From a virus, in IMG/VR virus record IMGVR_UViG_3300025949_000002, positions 1 through 60,719 of that record: DNA of 60,719 bases, one strand, 5' to 3'. Positions 49,826 through 57,584 of the stretch are shown here, piece after piece. The notes beneath the pieces are model-generated. The model ran no database searches. It was not told where the DNA came from and saw only the letters and a program-made list of their open reading frames with translations. Numbering within the stretch: position 1 is the stretch's first letter; each line of letters begins with the position of its first letter. The translations under genes and the position numbers were made by a program.

Positions 49826-50359
49826 ATGCCTAACCTCGACTACATCTGGAAACCTGCCGTTGCCGGGGCGTTTACACCAGGTCGCTCCGGCCACTCCATA
49901 AAATCTATAATCCTGCACTCCTCCTGCGGGAGGAAAGCGGGTGACATCCTGACGCTGACCGGGCACGACCACACGCACCTCGTGTCCTCCCACTGGTACG
50001 TGGACAGGCCGGATGCAGACGGTAAAGTGGCGATCTACCACTTCGTCCAGAACAGCGACACTGCATACCATGCGGGCGTCGTCTGCGATCAGAAGTACTC
50101 CAACTCCAGCAGTATCGGAATCGAGCAGGGTCACATGGACGGTCAGGAGGATTGGCCCGACCCGCAGGTCCAAGCCACGGCCCGCCTCTGCGTCGCTCTG
50201 CTCCAACGCTACCCCGGACTGGAGATCGCGCACCACTCTGCCGTCGCGTGCCCCCCTGGGAGGAAGACCGATCCCGTCAACTTCCCCTCGGAGGTGTTCT
50301 GGGCGGAGTACCGGCGGGCCGAGGGGCAGCAATGGACGTTTAACGCGGTGGAGGAGTAG
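49826..50359 (+). CDS. Endolysin, N-acetylmuramoyl-L-alanine amidase
   Basis: 177 residues; AGGAG eight bases before the ATG. Amidase_2 (T7 lysozyme/PGRP) fold with zinc ligands and site residues in SIILHSSCG (His31), SSHWYVDRP, HFVQNSDTAYHAG, SSSIGIEQGHMDG and AHHSAVACPPGRKTDP. Cleaves the amide between muramic acid and peptide to lyse the cell. No signal peptide, so it needs a holin. It is an isolated rightward gene within leftward ones, overlapping the leftward 50340 gene by 20 bases. Confidence 0.9.
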   Translation: MPNLDYIWKPAVAGAFTPGRSGHSIKSIILHSSCGRKAGDILTLTGHDHTHLVSSHWYVDRPDADGKVAIYHFVQNSDTAYHAGVVCDQKYSNSSSIGIEQGHMDGQEDWPDPQVQATARLCVALLQRYPGLEIAHHSAVACPPGRKTDPVNFPSEVFWAEYRRAEGQQWTFNAVEE

Positions 50360-50579
50360 CGTCTCGCATCTGTTCAATCCACTCGCCTGTAACGATCCCG
50401 TCTCCGTGGAGAGTGAGGATGGCGATACTGTGGCATTCAGGGCATTGAACGTCCATCCGTTGTGTACTGAAGCGTCCAGGCGGAGCCTTCTGATTCATCT
50501 GCATAATGACGGCTCCGCATCGGTACTTAACCGGACCTTTGCATCTTGTCTTCCAATTACTGACAACTCCTTCTGCCAT
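50340..50579 (-). CDS. Small zinc-motif protein
   Basis: 79 residues starting MAEGVVSNWKTRCKGPVKYR; cysteines at CKGPVKYRCG and CPEC suit a ribbon. ATGA-coupled to the upstream leftward gene and convergent with the endolysin end. Unknown role. Confidence 0.55.
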   Translation of the reverse strand: MAEGVVSNWKTRCKGPVKYRCGAVIMQMNQKAPPGRFSTQRMDVQCPECHSIAILTLHGDGIVTGEWIEQMRDATPPPR

Positions 50580-51106
50580 TATCCTTCCTCCCCTTCCGCC
50601 ACCACGCTCCCCCAAGTGCTCGGCCACACCCCAAGCGTCCGCAGGACGGCCTCTGTCTGGATTGCAGGGGAGGCTGTATGTTTCCTCCTCCCGGCGTGGT
50701 GGATCTCCCCATATCGTGCCTGACCCACGATGTGCAGATACGTGTCCCATGTGGCGGGGTCTTCCCCCAGAAGCGGCCACAACCACCGCGCCACCAGGTT
50801 CCGGTCCCGGCAGAAATCGGGGAGCGTGAAGGTGGCGGAGAGGCGTCTCTGGTCGTGTTTGATATTTCCCCGGTCCCAGTCGGTGAACCGCGGCGCAGTG
50901 GCGTCAGAATCGCTCCACTCGGGCACGTAGTAGTTGGTAGGGTGGTATCCGAGCAGATCATCCTCCCCTGCCAAGAGTGCTGTCAGACGCTCTCCGCTTG
51001 GCTTGCTGACCCTACTCCTCCACCGCCACGCGAAGCAGGAGGTCAGGACCAGTGCGTTTACCTCGGTCGGTGACGGGCGCAGCATGGTAGGTGTTTCGGT
51101 CGTCAT
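50579..51106 (-). CDS. Hypothetical early protein
   Basis: 175 residues with many Trp (FAWRWRSRVSKPSGERL; NLVARWLWPLLGEDPATWDT). Soluble; no known motif. Overlaps both neighbours by ATGA or one base within the leftward operon. Confidence 0.55.
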   Translation of the reverse strand: MTTETPTMLRPSPTEVNALVLTSCFAWRWRSRVSKPSGERLTALLAGEDDLLGYHPTNYYVPEWSDSDATAPRFTDWDRGNIKHDQRRLSATFTLPDFCRDRNLVARWLWPLLGEDPATWDTYLHIVGQARYGEIHHAGRRKHTASPAIQTEAVLRTLGVWPSTWGSVVAEGEEG

Positions 51107-51384
51107 CAGTAGTCCTCCCGTGCGGCGGCGTCTGCATAGAGTTTCGCCTGCTGTTCGTGTTTCTCTGCAAGCGCTTTTAGTGTTCTTCGTATCAAGCCGA
51201 TGGCATTGACCCTTTGCGGGAAATAGACCTCATATTCTGTCTCTCGTGCGTATCGCCTGCCCTTAATCCAGACGCTTGATTCGCTCCATCGCTCTACCTG
51301 CACCTCGACAACCTTTGCGCTTAAGTGGCTCTGATAGTAAAATGCTTTGTACCATGTTTCGGTTTTGGGCGTTTCGGTGCTCAT
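51106..51384 (-). CDS. Hypothetical early protein
   Basis: 92 residues; a beta N-terminal part (KVVEVQVERWSESSVWIKGR) and a C-terminal helix (RTLKALAEKHEQQAKLYADA). Coupled to both neighbours. Not recognised. Confidence 0.55.
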   Translation of the reverse strand: MSTETPKTETWYKAFYYQSHLSAKVVEVQVERWSESSVWIKGRRYARETEYEVYFPQRVNAIGLIRRTLKALAEKHEQQAKLYADAAAREDY

Positions 51385-51803
51385 GGGGCAGCCTCCTCCC
51401 GCGCTTTAAGGCAATGCTCCAATGCCTTCCTGACGGGTATTGAAATAAGATCCTTTATGGTAGTTTTCCATGCGTTCTGCCTACGATCAGCAGCAGTGTC
51501 ACGACTGGAACGCTTTACGTTTAGCGACTCAATGTTGCTCTGAAGAGCATGCAATTCTGCTATCGCCTTCTCAATTTCACTGCGAGGAGGTGCCACCTCC
51601 TCGCCCGCCCCCACCAGGCACCCCGTGCGGGCGAAGTGGCAGAGGAGGGGGAGGAGTTCGGCGGCTTCTTGTTGCGTGAACGTCACATACTCCCCACCTT
51701 CTTCTACCACCAATTCCTGCCCGTGCTGTTTTACAACCAGACCGCCATCGACAAGGTACGCCGCCGGCTGTGTGCCGTGTGGTTCTACGTATCGCAGGCT
51801 CAT
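51381..51803 (-). CDS. Hypothetical early protein
   Basis: 140 residues; begins MSLRYVEPHGTQPAAYLVDG, middle YVTFTQQEAAELLPLLCHFA, C-terminal coiled coil. The Q-E-A-LL segment hints at a small phage regulatory fold but no family is named. ATGA-coupled. Confidence 0.55.
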   Translation of the reverse strand: MSLRYVEPHGTQPAAYLVDGGLVVKQHGQELVVEEGGEYVTFTQQEAAELLPLLCHFARTGCLVGAGEEVAPPRSEIEKAIAELHALQSNIESLNVKRSSRDTAADRRQNAWKTTIKDLISIPVRKALEHCLKAREEAAP

Positions 51804-52054
51804 CGCTGCTCTCCTTCCCCGTCCACCTCACACTCAAAACTCTCCTGATAGAACCGATCGAGAAACGCCTCCTCTTCCTTCCGCTCCATCTCCTCCTCCC
51901 ACGCCGCATCGGAGGCCCGCTGCCAATCGTCCAACCTCTCCTGCGCGAGATGCTGGATCAGGTCGTAGGAGGCGTCAGGATTCTCCCGCTCGATCATCAA
52001 CTCTACCTGATGCCGCTCTTGGATAGCGGCCAATCGTGTTGTATCACTGCTCAT
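51800..52054 (-). CDS. Small acidic helical protein
   Basis: 84 residues starting MSSDTTRLAAIQERHQVE; highly charged helices (WEEEMERKEEEAFLDRF). Start at the ATGA overlap with the upstream gene. Not recognised. Confidence 0.5.
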   Translation of the reverse strand: MSSDTTRLAAIQERHQVELMIERENPDASYDLIQHLAQERLDDWQRASDAAWEEEMERKEEEAFLDRFYQESFECEVDGEGEQR

Positions 52055-52347
52055 CTGCTCTCCTCCTCCCGCTGCTCCGCGACCCCGTAGGCCCACTGGC
52101 GGCCCCGCTTCGTTTCGTTCCGTGTCAGCACCCCATCTTCCCACAGGATCTTGAGGCGCATTGAGACTGCCTTTTTCCCTATGTCGTCCGCTTTGTCCAG
52201 TTGGTTGTACACCGCGTCCGCCGTATCGAACCCCTGCTGAACCAACTGGTAAACCCGGTACATCCCTGCCGATAGGTGGATCTTACCAGAGCCGCCGCAG
52301 ACCCGGCAGGGGATCGAGGGGCCGGTCGTGGCCTTAGTGGGAGACAT
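52051..52347 (-). CDS. Winged-helix protein with zinc knuckle
   Basis: 98 residues. A CRVCGGSGK knuckle like one DnaJ zinc unit, then a winged helix (GFDTADAVYNQLDKADDIGK, KAVSMRLKILWEDGVLTRNE). Possibly a small transcription or replication regulator. Its start overlaps the end of the upstream gene by 14 bases. Confidence 0.55.
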   Translation of the reverse strand: MSPTKATTGPSIPCRVCGGSGKIHLSAGMYRVYQLVQQGFDTADAVYNQLDKADDIGKKAVSMRLKILWEDGVLTRNETKRGRQWAYGVAEQREEESR

Positions 52348-52621
52348 CGGGTGCGTCCTCCTGTTTGCGGTGCTTCGTGACGGGTTGGATTTTATAATCT
52401 TCTTCCGTCCTGCCTTGATGGGGATGATGCTCCGATCGGAATTCTACGCTCCTCTTAATGGCGTCCCGGCAATCCTGCGGCTCTTCAAAAATCGTTGCCT
52501 CATCACCCCAAAGCAAAATACCATCGGCGTCAAATTCGGGATAAAAACATAACTTCATCCCGCCCTGCTGGAACCGATCCTGCAACGTAACGATGTAACC
52601 GATTATTTCCTCCGATGCCAC
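52334..52621 (-). CDS. Hypothetical early protein
   Basis: 95 residues (MASEEIIGYIVTLQDRFQQG; LLWGDEATIFEEPQDCRDAI), alpha/beta, acidic, with a His-rich tail. Second gene of the leftward operon from the promoter near 52,991. Not recognised. Confidence 0.55.
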   Translation of the reverse strand: MASEEIIGYIVTLQDRFQQGGMKLCFYPEFDADGILLWGDEATIFEEPQDCRDAIKRSVEFRSEHHPHQGRTEEDYKIQPVTKHRKQEDAPDVSH

Positions 52622-52623
52622 CG

Positions 52624-52965
52624 TTATTCTCCAATCCCGACAGTTCGCCGTGCTTCATCTTTTGATATACCGCCCATTTTGGCGCACGCCCATTCGATCG
52701 ACTCACTGGAGGCTGTTGCAGGCGAAAGGGCAAACTCCAGGGCGCGGACGATCTTCTTCACGGGAAGACTCTCCAGGTGCTCCACGGCAGCGTACACGAC
52801 GGCCCGATTGTTTCCCCTGACGAACTGCCCCCGGTGCTGCATCTTCGGGTTTACCTTCACCATCATGTCAAACGGAAAAACGACATGATACCAATTTCGC
52901 TTGTACTCCACTTTGACCGTCATGGTCGCCCCCGCAACCGTCACTTGCTGATTCGACAACTGCAC
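52624..52965 (-). CDS. Hypothetical early protein, first gene of a leftward operon
   Basis: 113 residues from GTG with GGAGG six bases upstream; the SD-start stretch is nearly identical to that of the gene at 60409. Basic beta-rich N-terminus (TMTVKVEYKRNWYHVVFPFD) and a helical end (SIEWACAKMGGISKDEARRT). An in-frame extension upstream passes through the promoter and was rejected. Function unknown. Confidence 0.55.
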   Translation of the reverse strand: MQLSNQQVTVAGATMTVKVEYKRNWYHVVFPFDMMVKVNPKMQHRGQFVRGNNRAVVYAAVEHLESLPVKKIVRALEFALSPATASSESIEWACAKMGGISKDEARRTVGIGE

Positions 52966-52990
52966 GCCGCACCTCCATTTCTCTACCGTT

Positions 52991-53019
52991 ATTGTACCCG
53001 ACAATCCTGGTAAAAGCAA
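52991..53019 (-). promoter_or_regulatory. Leftward promoter
   Basis: Minus strand TTGCTT (53019-53014), 17-base spacer, TACAAT (52996-52991). It lies 26 bases upstream of the GTG at 52965 and should drive the leftward small genes down to about 50,340 and perhaps 49,144. Confidence 0.6.
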
Positions 53020-53350
53020 TACTTTACTTCGTTGCGCCTGCCCGAACAAGAGGAAGCAGGGTGAAATTCCGCGCGTTTCCTTTGCGGTGGTGGAGGCACT
53101 GACCGATAATAACGGGTATGAGCACGAAAGAAGGTGTTCCGCCTGCACTCCTTGACACTACCTGCTGTTGCTGGCGTCGATGCCGCTATTGACAGGAGGA
53201 ACGTTGTCCCAACCGGCCAAACGTCTAAAATTAGTGTGTCAATAGCTGTCAGACCGGAGTGCTGACGCTCCGTCCCTCCCGCCCGACCCGAAACCATCCG
53301 AAAGGGGAGCGTAGGTTGACGGTGGCGCTGCGGGGCGTCACCCGTCCGGT
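53020..53350. other. Non-coding gap with a spaced inverted repeat
   Basis: No gene seen. GCTATTGACA (53185-53194) and its exact complement TGTCAATAGC (53237-53246) face each other across 42 bases, each containing a -35-like TTGACA in opposite directions. Short hairpins CGGAG/CTCCG and GACGG/CCGTC occur to the right, where transcription of the 53351 gene would end. Possibly an operator pair or a leftward transcript end. Confidence 0.45.
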
Positions 53351-53872
53351 TTACGCTGCCCCTGCTGCCCTCCTGCGTTCTCTCGACTTCCGGGCGGCAT
53401 TGCGTTGGTAGACCGGGCAGCGGGACATATGCGGCGGGCCTCCGCAGTCACAGGGTTTGACCGTCTGTCCCGCTACCCGGTGGGCCGTGGCGGTCCGGGC
53501 GTTGGCAGCGCGGGCCGCGTGGGTAGCGGGGGTCTGGATCTGGGCCAGGTCGCTCATGACGAGCGATCGCTGCAACAGCGATACGACGGTCCCGAGGTTA
53601 ATCAGTCCCATCGGGTAGGCGGCCTGCTCCCCCTCGTCCAGCACCTTGCAGGCTGTCCAGAGCGCAGAGGCGACTGAGCGCCCCTCGTCCCTGATCCCGG
53701 CTTGCCGAAACAGCCGGGAGATTGCGCGGTCCAGTTCTTTGTACTCGGGATACCGACCGGCATCCCGGATGTCCAGGAGACGCCACAGCATCCGGTGCGC
53801 ATCCTCCACCGCGCCTCCTTGCCATGCGGCGTCCGCATCCTGGAGGGTTCGGAACAGTTGTGTTTTGTCCAT
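53351..53872 (-). CDS. Hypothetical protein with C-terminal Cys/His motif
   Basis: 173 residues. Helical throughout (LFRTLQDADAAWQGGAVEDA; YKELDRAISRLFRQAG), ending in CDCGGPPHMSRCPVYQRN, a likely metal site, and an Arg-rich tail. Downstream gene of the 54605 transcript. Not recognised. Confidence 0.55.
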   Translation of the reverse strand: MDKTQLFRTLQDADAAWQGGAVEDAHRMLWRLLDIRDAGRYPEYKELDRAISRLFRQAGIRDEGRSVASALWTACKVLDEGEQAAYPMGLINLGTVVSLLQRSLVMSDLAQIQTPATHAARAANARTATAHRVAGQTVKPCDCGGPPHMSRCPVYQRNAARKSRERRRAAGAA

Positions 53873-53885
53873 CGGTCGTCCCTCC

Positions 53886-54605
53886 TTAGTGGGTATGCTC
53901 TGCTGTTTCGGTGGCGGTGCCGTCCGGGTTAGCCCATACGGTAATGTGGTCGAGGCTGCACTCCTGACGATCGCGCCACGATCCCCGGCAGTTGTCCATG
54001 TAGTGCCGGATCATCACGCGCTTGCCGGTAGTCGCCGCCTCTGCGAACGCCGCTGAATCGATCGTCACGACAGGTATCTGCACCACGTTTGCAACGGCGG
54101 CCGCTTCCTGGTAGTCCGCTGCTGCCATCCATGCCCACTCCCAGTTCCACCCCGTCCCGATGCCGCCGACCAGTTTCGGGGAGCGGATTTCCGTCCCGGC
54201 CTCGTCGGTGTAGATCGCGACCGAACCATCTGCCTCGGATCGGCTGAAACGCAGCAGGACGCATCCGGCGGGCATCTGGGCCAAAACCTCTCCCCGTTTG
54301 GTCTGCCGGGCCGCTTCGCGCTCTGCTCTGTCGGCTTCGGTCTTGATTGCCTTCGCCGTCTCCAGTGCTTCTGACATCGCTGCCGCCTCTGCGGTGAGCA
54401 ACCCGACCTTGCCGTCGAGCGTGTGGGTCTTGCCCGGTCCCAGCGCTTTCTCCCACGTTGTCCAGTTGGACTCCTGCCGCATATCGACCACCTTCCACGA
54501 TCGACAGACTTCCTTCCCTGCCAGGGTTGCGACGAACCGCAGGGCCGCGCCGTCCAGCGTGATGCAGAGCGTTCCTTTTGCAGTTTCGCGATTTACCAGT
54601 TCCAT
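53886..54605 (-). CDS. Hypothetical early protein
   Basis: 239 residues from ATG 54605, five bases after GGAGG; a longer frame to 54641 overlaps the promoter. Central coiled region (EALETAKAIKTEADRAEREA) and a second half with IRSPKLVGGIGTGWNWEWAW and RVMIRHYMDNCRGSWRDRQE. No family recognised. First gene behind a doubly operator-covered promoter. Confidence 0.55.
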   Translation of the reverse strand: MELVNRETAKGTLCITLDGAALRFVATLAGKEVCRSWKVVDMRQESNWTTWEKALGPGKTHTLDGKVGLLTAEAAAMSEALETAKAIKTEADRAEREAARQTKRGEVLAQMPAGCVLLRFSRSEADGSVAIYTDEAGTEIRSPKLVGGIGTGWNWEWAWMAAADYQEAAAVANVVQIPVVTIDSAAFAEAATTGKRVMIRHYMDNCRGSWRDRQECSLDHITVWANPDGTATETAEHTH

Positions 54606-54621
54606 CCGGACCTCCATCAAA

Positions 54622-54660
54622 GTGATACTGTATTGTATCACATAGCCGCTATGTTGTCAA
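54622..54660 (-). promoter_or_regulatory. Leftward sigma70 promoter covered by two perfect dyads
   Basis: Minus strand TTGACA (54660-54655), 17-base spacer, TACAAT (54637-54632). The spacer is a 15-bp palindrome ACATAGC C GCTATGT (54640-54654). GTGATAC N6 GTATCAC (54622-54641) covers the -10 box. Two different operators on one promoter suggest control by two repressors or two states of one. Confidence 0.8.
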
Positions 54661-54700
54661 GTTATTTCAGGGTATTTTGAGGTATCGCGCAAAATACTTT

Positions 54701-55888
54701 TCAGTCCCGAAAACCTCCCCGGATGGCCCGCCGCGCTGCCTGGAGGGAGGAGGCGGCGGGCGCATCGAGCGTTGGAGCGGGAGTGGTGGAGACAAGGCGT
54801 CGCGGGTGCGTTCTGTCCGCGATCCTGTACCCCAGATCCTTCGCCATTCCAGACGATCCGGGAGAGGCCGCGCTGCGCTCCACCGGCTCCACCCACTCGG
54901 GATTCACCCAGCAGGAGTAGAGGTATCCACCAGGGTAGGGGATGTCCGCACCGCGCGCGATCCTGGCGTGGTATGCCTTCAGGACCGCAACGGCCTTCCT
55001 GACGTCCTGTGTGACCATCAGCACTGCCTGCCGCTTCCCGACCCCCGCCCCTACCAGTTGGGTCAGGATTACAGACTGCTGGGGCGTGAGGGGCGTGGTT
55101 TCACTGGTGACCGCCGCGACAGGTGCGGACGGCGAAACGGACTGTTTTGGCGGTTCTGGGGCGATTCTAGGGGGTTTAGTGGCATCTACCGGGCTTTCCA
55201 GGGGTGGAATCTCCTGGTGACCGACTGAAGTGCGCGGAAGTGATGCGCAGGGGGTTCCGCCCTCCACCTCCCCACTTCCCAGAGCCTCACCCCACTCCCC
55301 CTCTGCCGCTTCGATCGACGCTACCAGGAGGGACGCGATCTGGGAGGGGTCGTCTTCCTGTTCGGTCTGCAACTCCGGCCCTGTTGCCTGCGAGTTGCAT
55401 AGATCCATGCAACGTCCCCGCAACTCCTCCCCGGAGGCTTTAGCCGAATCCACAACAACAGGAGGGGTTGCGGGCTCTGCCGATTTTCGGCGCGGCGGTT
55501 TGTTTGTCTTGGTAGAACCAAATGGGGAAGAATCATTAGTACGTTGAGTCCGTCCATTTTGGGAGACGTTGGGCGGATTTTTCCACGCCGTCATGGGGCA
55601 AATAAAAAGCCGGTCGGCATAGCCCGGAACCTCTTCGCGCCTCACCATCCCCTCTCGGATTAGGCGGGCGACGTGCTTGCGGACGGTGGAGAGGGAACAG
55701 GCACAATACTCCGCTATCCTGGAGAGGGACGCGAAACAGAATCCGTATCGGGCCGTGAGTCGGTAGATTGTGGAGAACGTTCGACGGAGCGTGCTGGACA
55801 CGAGCGCGAAGTCTATGGGTGGTACGATGGGGCAGGATACGTTCGTCTTGTTGACGTGTGACGCATCCTTATGGTAAGATGTGTTCAA
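54701..55888 (-). CDS. Winged-helix replication-initiator-like protein
   Basis: 395 residues. N-terminal wHTH (about 30-105: TFSTIYRLTARYGFCFASLS, AEYCACSLSTVRKHVARLIR), the kind seen in phage replisome organisers. A long Pro/Ser/Glu linker follows, then a C-terminal helical block (TPQQSVILTQLVGAGVGKRQ; GGYLYSCWVNPEW) like the DnaD-type end of such proteins. The TTG start parallels the GTG start of its paralogue, after the same GAAAG leader. Likely loads helicase or binds origin; inferred. Confidence 0.6.
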   Translation of the reverse strand: MNTSYHKDASHVNKTNVSCPIVPPIDFALVSSTLRRTFSTIYRLTARYGFCFASLSRIAEYCACSLSTVRKHVARLIREGMVRREEVPGYADRLFICPMTAWKNPPNVSQNGRTQRTNDSSPFGSTKTNKPPRRKSAEPATPPVVVDSAKASGEELRGRCMDLCNSQATGPELQTEQEDDPSQIASLLVASIEAAEGEWGEALGSGEVEGGTPCASLPRTSVGHQEIPPLESPVDATKPPRIAPEPPKQSVSPSAPVAAVTSETTPLTPQQSVILTQLVGAGVGKRQAVLMVTQDVRKAVAVLKAYHARIARGADIPYPGGYLYSCWVNPEWVEPVERSAASPGSSGMAKDLGYRIADRTHPRRLVSTTPAPTLDAPAASSLQAARRAIRGGFRD

Positions 55889-55970
55889 GTCTTTCTGCCT
55901 TTCGTGAGAAGGTAGTGGGTGAGAACGCGCCGAGGAGTAACCAGCTCCTGGCGCGTTCGCTTTTTAATTG
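55889..55970. repeat. Leader sequence duplicated upstream of the wHTH-HNH gene
   Basis: GTCTTTC-GCCTTTC-AGAAGGT and a following hairpin with GCGCG arms occur here and again at about 56585-56665. Here the hairpin is strong: GAACGCGCC (55923-55931) with GGCGCGTTC (55950-55958) extended by AGGAG/CTCCT, followed on the plus strand by GCTTTTT, so it would also stop rightward transcripts. The duplication accompanies the duplicated wHTH domain. Confidence 0.6.
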
Positions 55971-55990
55971 TTCGCTGACTCTACCGTGAT

Positions 55991-56584
55991 TCAGTCCCTG
56001 GAGTCAATAGGGAAATCAGGCCATTTGTCTTCCAGTTTGTCGTGGTGTTTCGCGTGACAGTGACGGCACAGCACCGTTAGGTCTTTCAGATCCTCATAAC
56101 CACGGCGCTCGTATGTCCTGTGATGCACCTGAAGTGTCTTGTCAGTGTTGCAGAGTTGGCATTTGTAGTCTGCCCCAGCCAAAGCCTGCACCCTCATTTC
56201 CTTCCAGTGATCCGTCTTTAGATACTCCTTATAGGGCATCGTGTGGAGAAGATCGGACATGGCGGCGCGTTGTATTTCGGACTCTGGAATGACTTTCCAC
56301 TGACTTACAGGACACACGAAAAGGTGATCGATGCCGCCAGGAATAGATACCTTATGGACGATACCGAGCGAAATTAACTGCTTAATGTGACGGCGGATAG
56401 TGGAGTTTTCTCGTTCGCGGGAACTGCTTATGTAGGCAAGAGAGGCGAAACAACTGCGATACCGATTCCTGGTAAGGGCTTCGATGATTCGGAATGTGGC
56501 ACGGAGGCGCGGCTGAATGAATAGAGCAGGGTCTATTGTTCGCGCGATTGACTCGTAACGAGAATTGGGGTATTGTTTGGACAC
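55991..56584 (-). CDS. wHTH-HNH endonuclease fusion
   Basis: 197 residues from GTG. Residues about 20-105 (ATFRIIEALTRNRYRSCFAS; STIRRHIKQLISLGIVHKVS; GGIDHLFVCPVSQWK) are clearly related to the N-terminus of the neighbouring 395-residue protein. From about 125 on there is an HNH domain: YKCQLCNTDKTLQVHHRTYE and LTVLCRHCHAKHHDK. It looks like a homing endonuclease that captured, or was fused to, a copy of the neighbour's DNA-binding domain together with its leader. Confidence 0.8.
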   Translation of the reverse strand: MSKQYPNSRYESIARTIDPALFIQPRLRATFRIIEALTRNRYRSCFASLAYISSSRERENSTIRRHIKQLISLGIVHKVSIPGGIDHLFVCPVSQWKVIPESEIQRAAMSDLLHTMPYKEYLKTDHWKEMRVQALAGADYKCQLCNTDKTLQVHHRTYERRGYEDLKDLTVLCRHCHAKHHDKLEDKWPDFPIDSRD

Positions 56585-56674
56585 GTCTTTCGCCTTTCAC
56601 TAGAAGGTGGTTGACCTAGAGCGCGTCAGGGATTCCCGTCCCCGGCGCGTTCGTCGTTTGGAATTGTCACTATC

Positions 56675-56704
56675 ATTATACCGCAAACGAGCAACAGAAG
56701 TCTA
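56675..56704 (-). promoter_or_regulatory. Leftward promoter upstream of the wHTH-HNH gene
   Basis: Minus strand TATAAT (56680-56675) with a weak -35 TAGACT (56704-56699) at 18 bases. Followed by the duplicated leader hairpin and the GTG at 56584. The gap to 56776 holds nothing else recognisable. Confidence 0.5.
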
Positions 56705-56776
56705 CCGTCTAGCGTTGGTCGCGCTGGGCGGTTTCGTTTTGTGTGTGGTTGTCTGGTTCAGAATAGCATGATTCTG

Positions 56777-57040
56777 CTAGGGAGTCAAGGGGGTTGCGCG
56801 AAACGCCACCACCATTTCTTTGTAGACTCGGAACTGTGCATCATACGTGCCTGCGTAGGAGCCTTGCGTGACCCTCACGTCCATGTAGTCCCTCCGCAGG
56901 GGATCTCCGCGCTCCCACAACTGTACCGCCTTCTCTGCGGCCTCAGGTGCGTCATACGCCAGCACTTCCGTTCCTTCGTCGTCTCCATCCGCTACTGAAT
57001 AGACAACCCAGTGGGTTCTTCTCGTCGCTTCACTGCTCAT
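56777..57040 (-). CDS. Hypothetical early protein
   Basis: 87 residues (MSSEATRRTHWVVYSVADGD; LAYDAPEAAEKAVQLWERGD; QFRVYKEMVVAFRA), strand-helix pattern like small phage proteins of the DUF-type. Overlaps by ATGA the better-composed frame of the upstream gene. Not recognised. Confidence 0.55.
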   Translation of the reverse strand: MSSEATRRTHWVVYSVADGDDEGTEVLAYDAPEAAEKAVQLWERGDPLRRDYMDVRVTQGSYAGTYDAQFRVYKEMVVAFRATPLTP

Positions 57041-57043
57041 CGT

Positions 57044-57307
57044 TCATTCCTCCCTCCGGGCGGTGCTGTCAAGGGGCGGTGGGAAGGGGTTATCTCTGCC
57101 ACGTAGTCGTCCAGCAGTTTCCGGCACACAGCGCAATACGCGTCCTCTGCCCGCATGGCCGGGGGCGTGATGGTTCGCCCGCAGCGGGAACTCCACCACC
57201 ATGTCCTGCCCGGAGTGCAGGCGGGTTGTGTAGCGCTGGTGTTCCCGGCCCTCACGGTTGAAGGTCTGAACCGTGGTGGTCCCCGGCTCTATGGTGTCGT
57301 TGCTCAT
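57044..57307 (-). CDS. Small protein with probable frameshift
   Basis: The frame from 57307 starts well (MSNDTIEPGTTTVQTFNREG ... DMVVEFPL) but turns Arg/Pro-rich. A different frame, open to 57037, becomes protein-like at the same place (AEDAYCAVCRKLLDDYVAEI) and ends exactly in an ATGA overlap with the next gene. The intact gene was therefore probably 57307-57037 with one frameshift near 57,155-57,170. Confidence 0.45.
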   Translation of the reverse strand: MSNDTIEPGTTTVQTFNREGREHQRYTTRLHSGQDMVVEFPLRANHHAPGHAGRGRVLRCVPETAGRLRGRDNPFPPPLDSTARREE

Positions 57308-57328
57308 GCTGCCCTCTCCCTTCCGCCC

Positions 57329-57565
57329 TCAGTAACCGTCGGTGTATCGATGCCCTTGCCTGCACTCCCAGACATCGAACGGAACACGCGCCCGGTAGTC
57401 TCCAAAGTCAAACTCCTCTGCCGACATCTCCACGCCCTGGTAGATCATCGGGGAGTCCATGACGCCTGCATTGCAGCACTCCAGGCACGGAATCGGCTTG
57501 CCTCCCGTCACCATGCCACGATAGGAGGCGAAACTCTGTTGCTCTGTTGTATCGCTACTTTCCAA
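57329..57565 (-). CDS. Small zinc-motif protein
   Basis: About 78 residues from TTG 57565, six bases after GGGGG; ATG 57604 is a longer option. CLECCNAGVMDS and WECRQGHRYTDGY form a treble-clef-like pair of knuckles. Within the leftward operon. Not recognised. Confidence 0.45.
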   Translation of the reverse strand: MESSDTTEQQSFASYRGMVTGGKPIPCLECCNAGVMDSPMIYQGVEMSAEEFDFGDYRARVPFDVWECRQGHRYTDGY

Positions 57566-57584
57566 AGCCAACCCCCTTCCGCTC

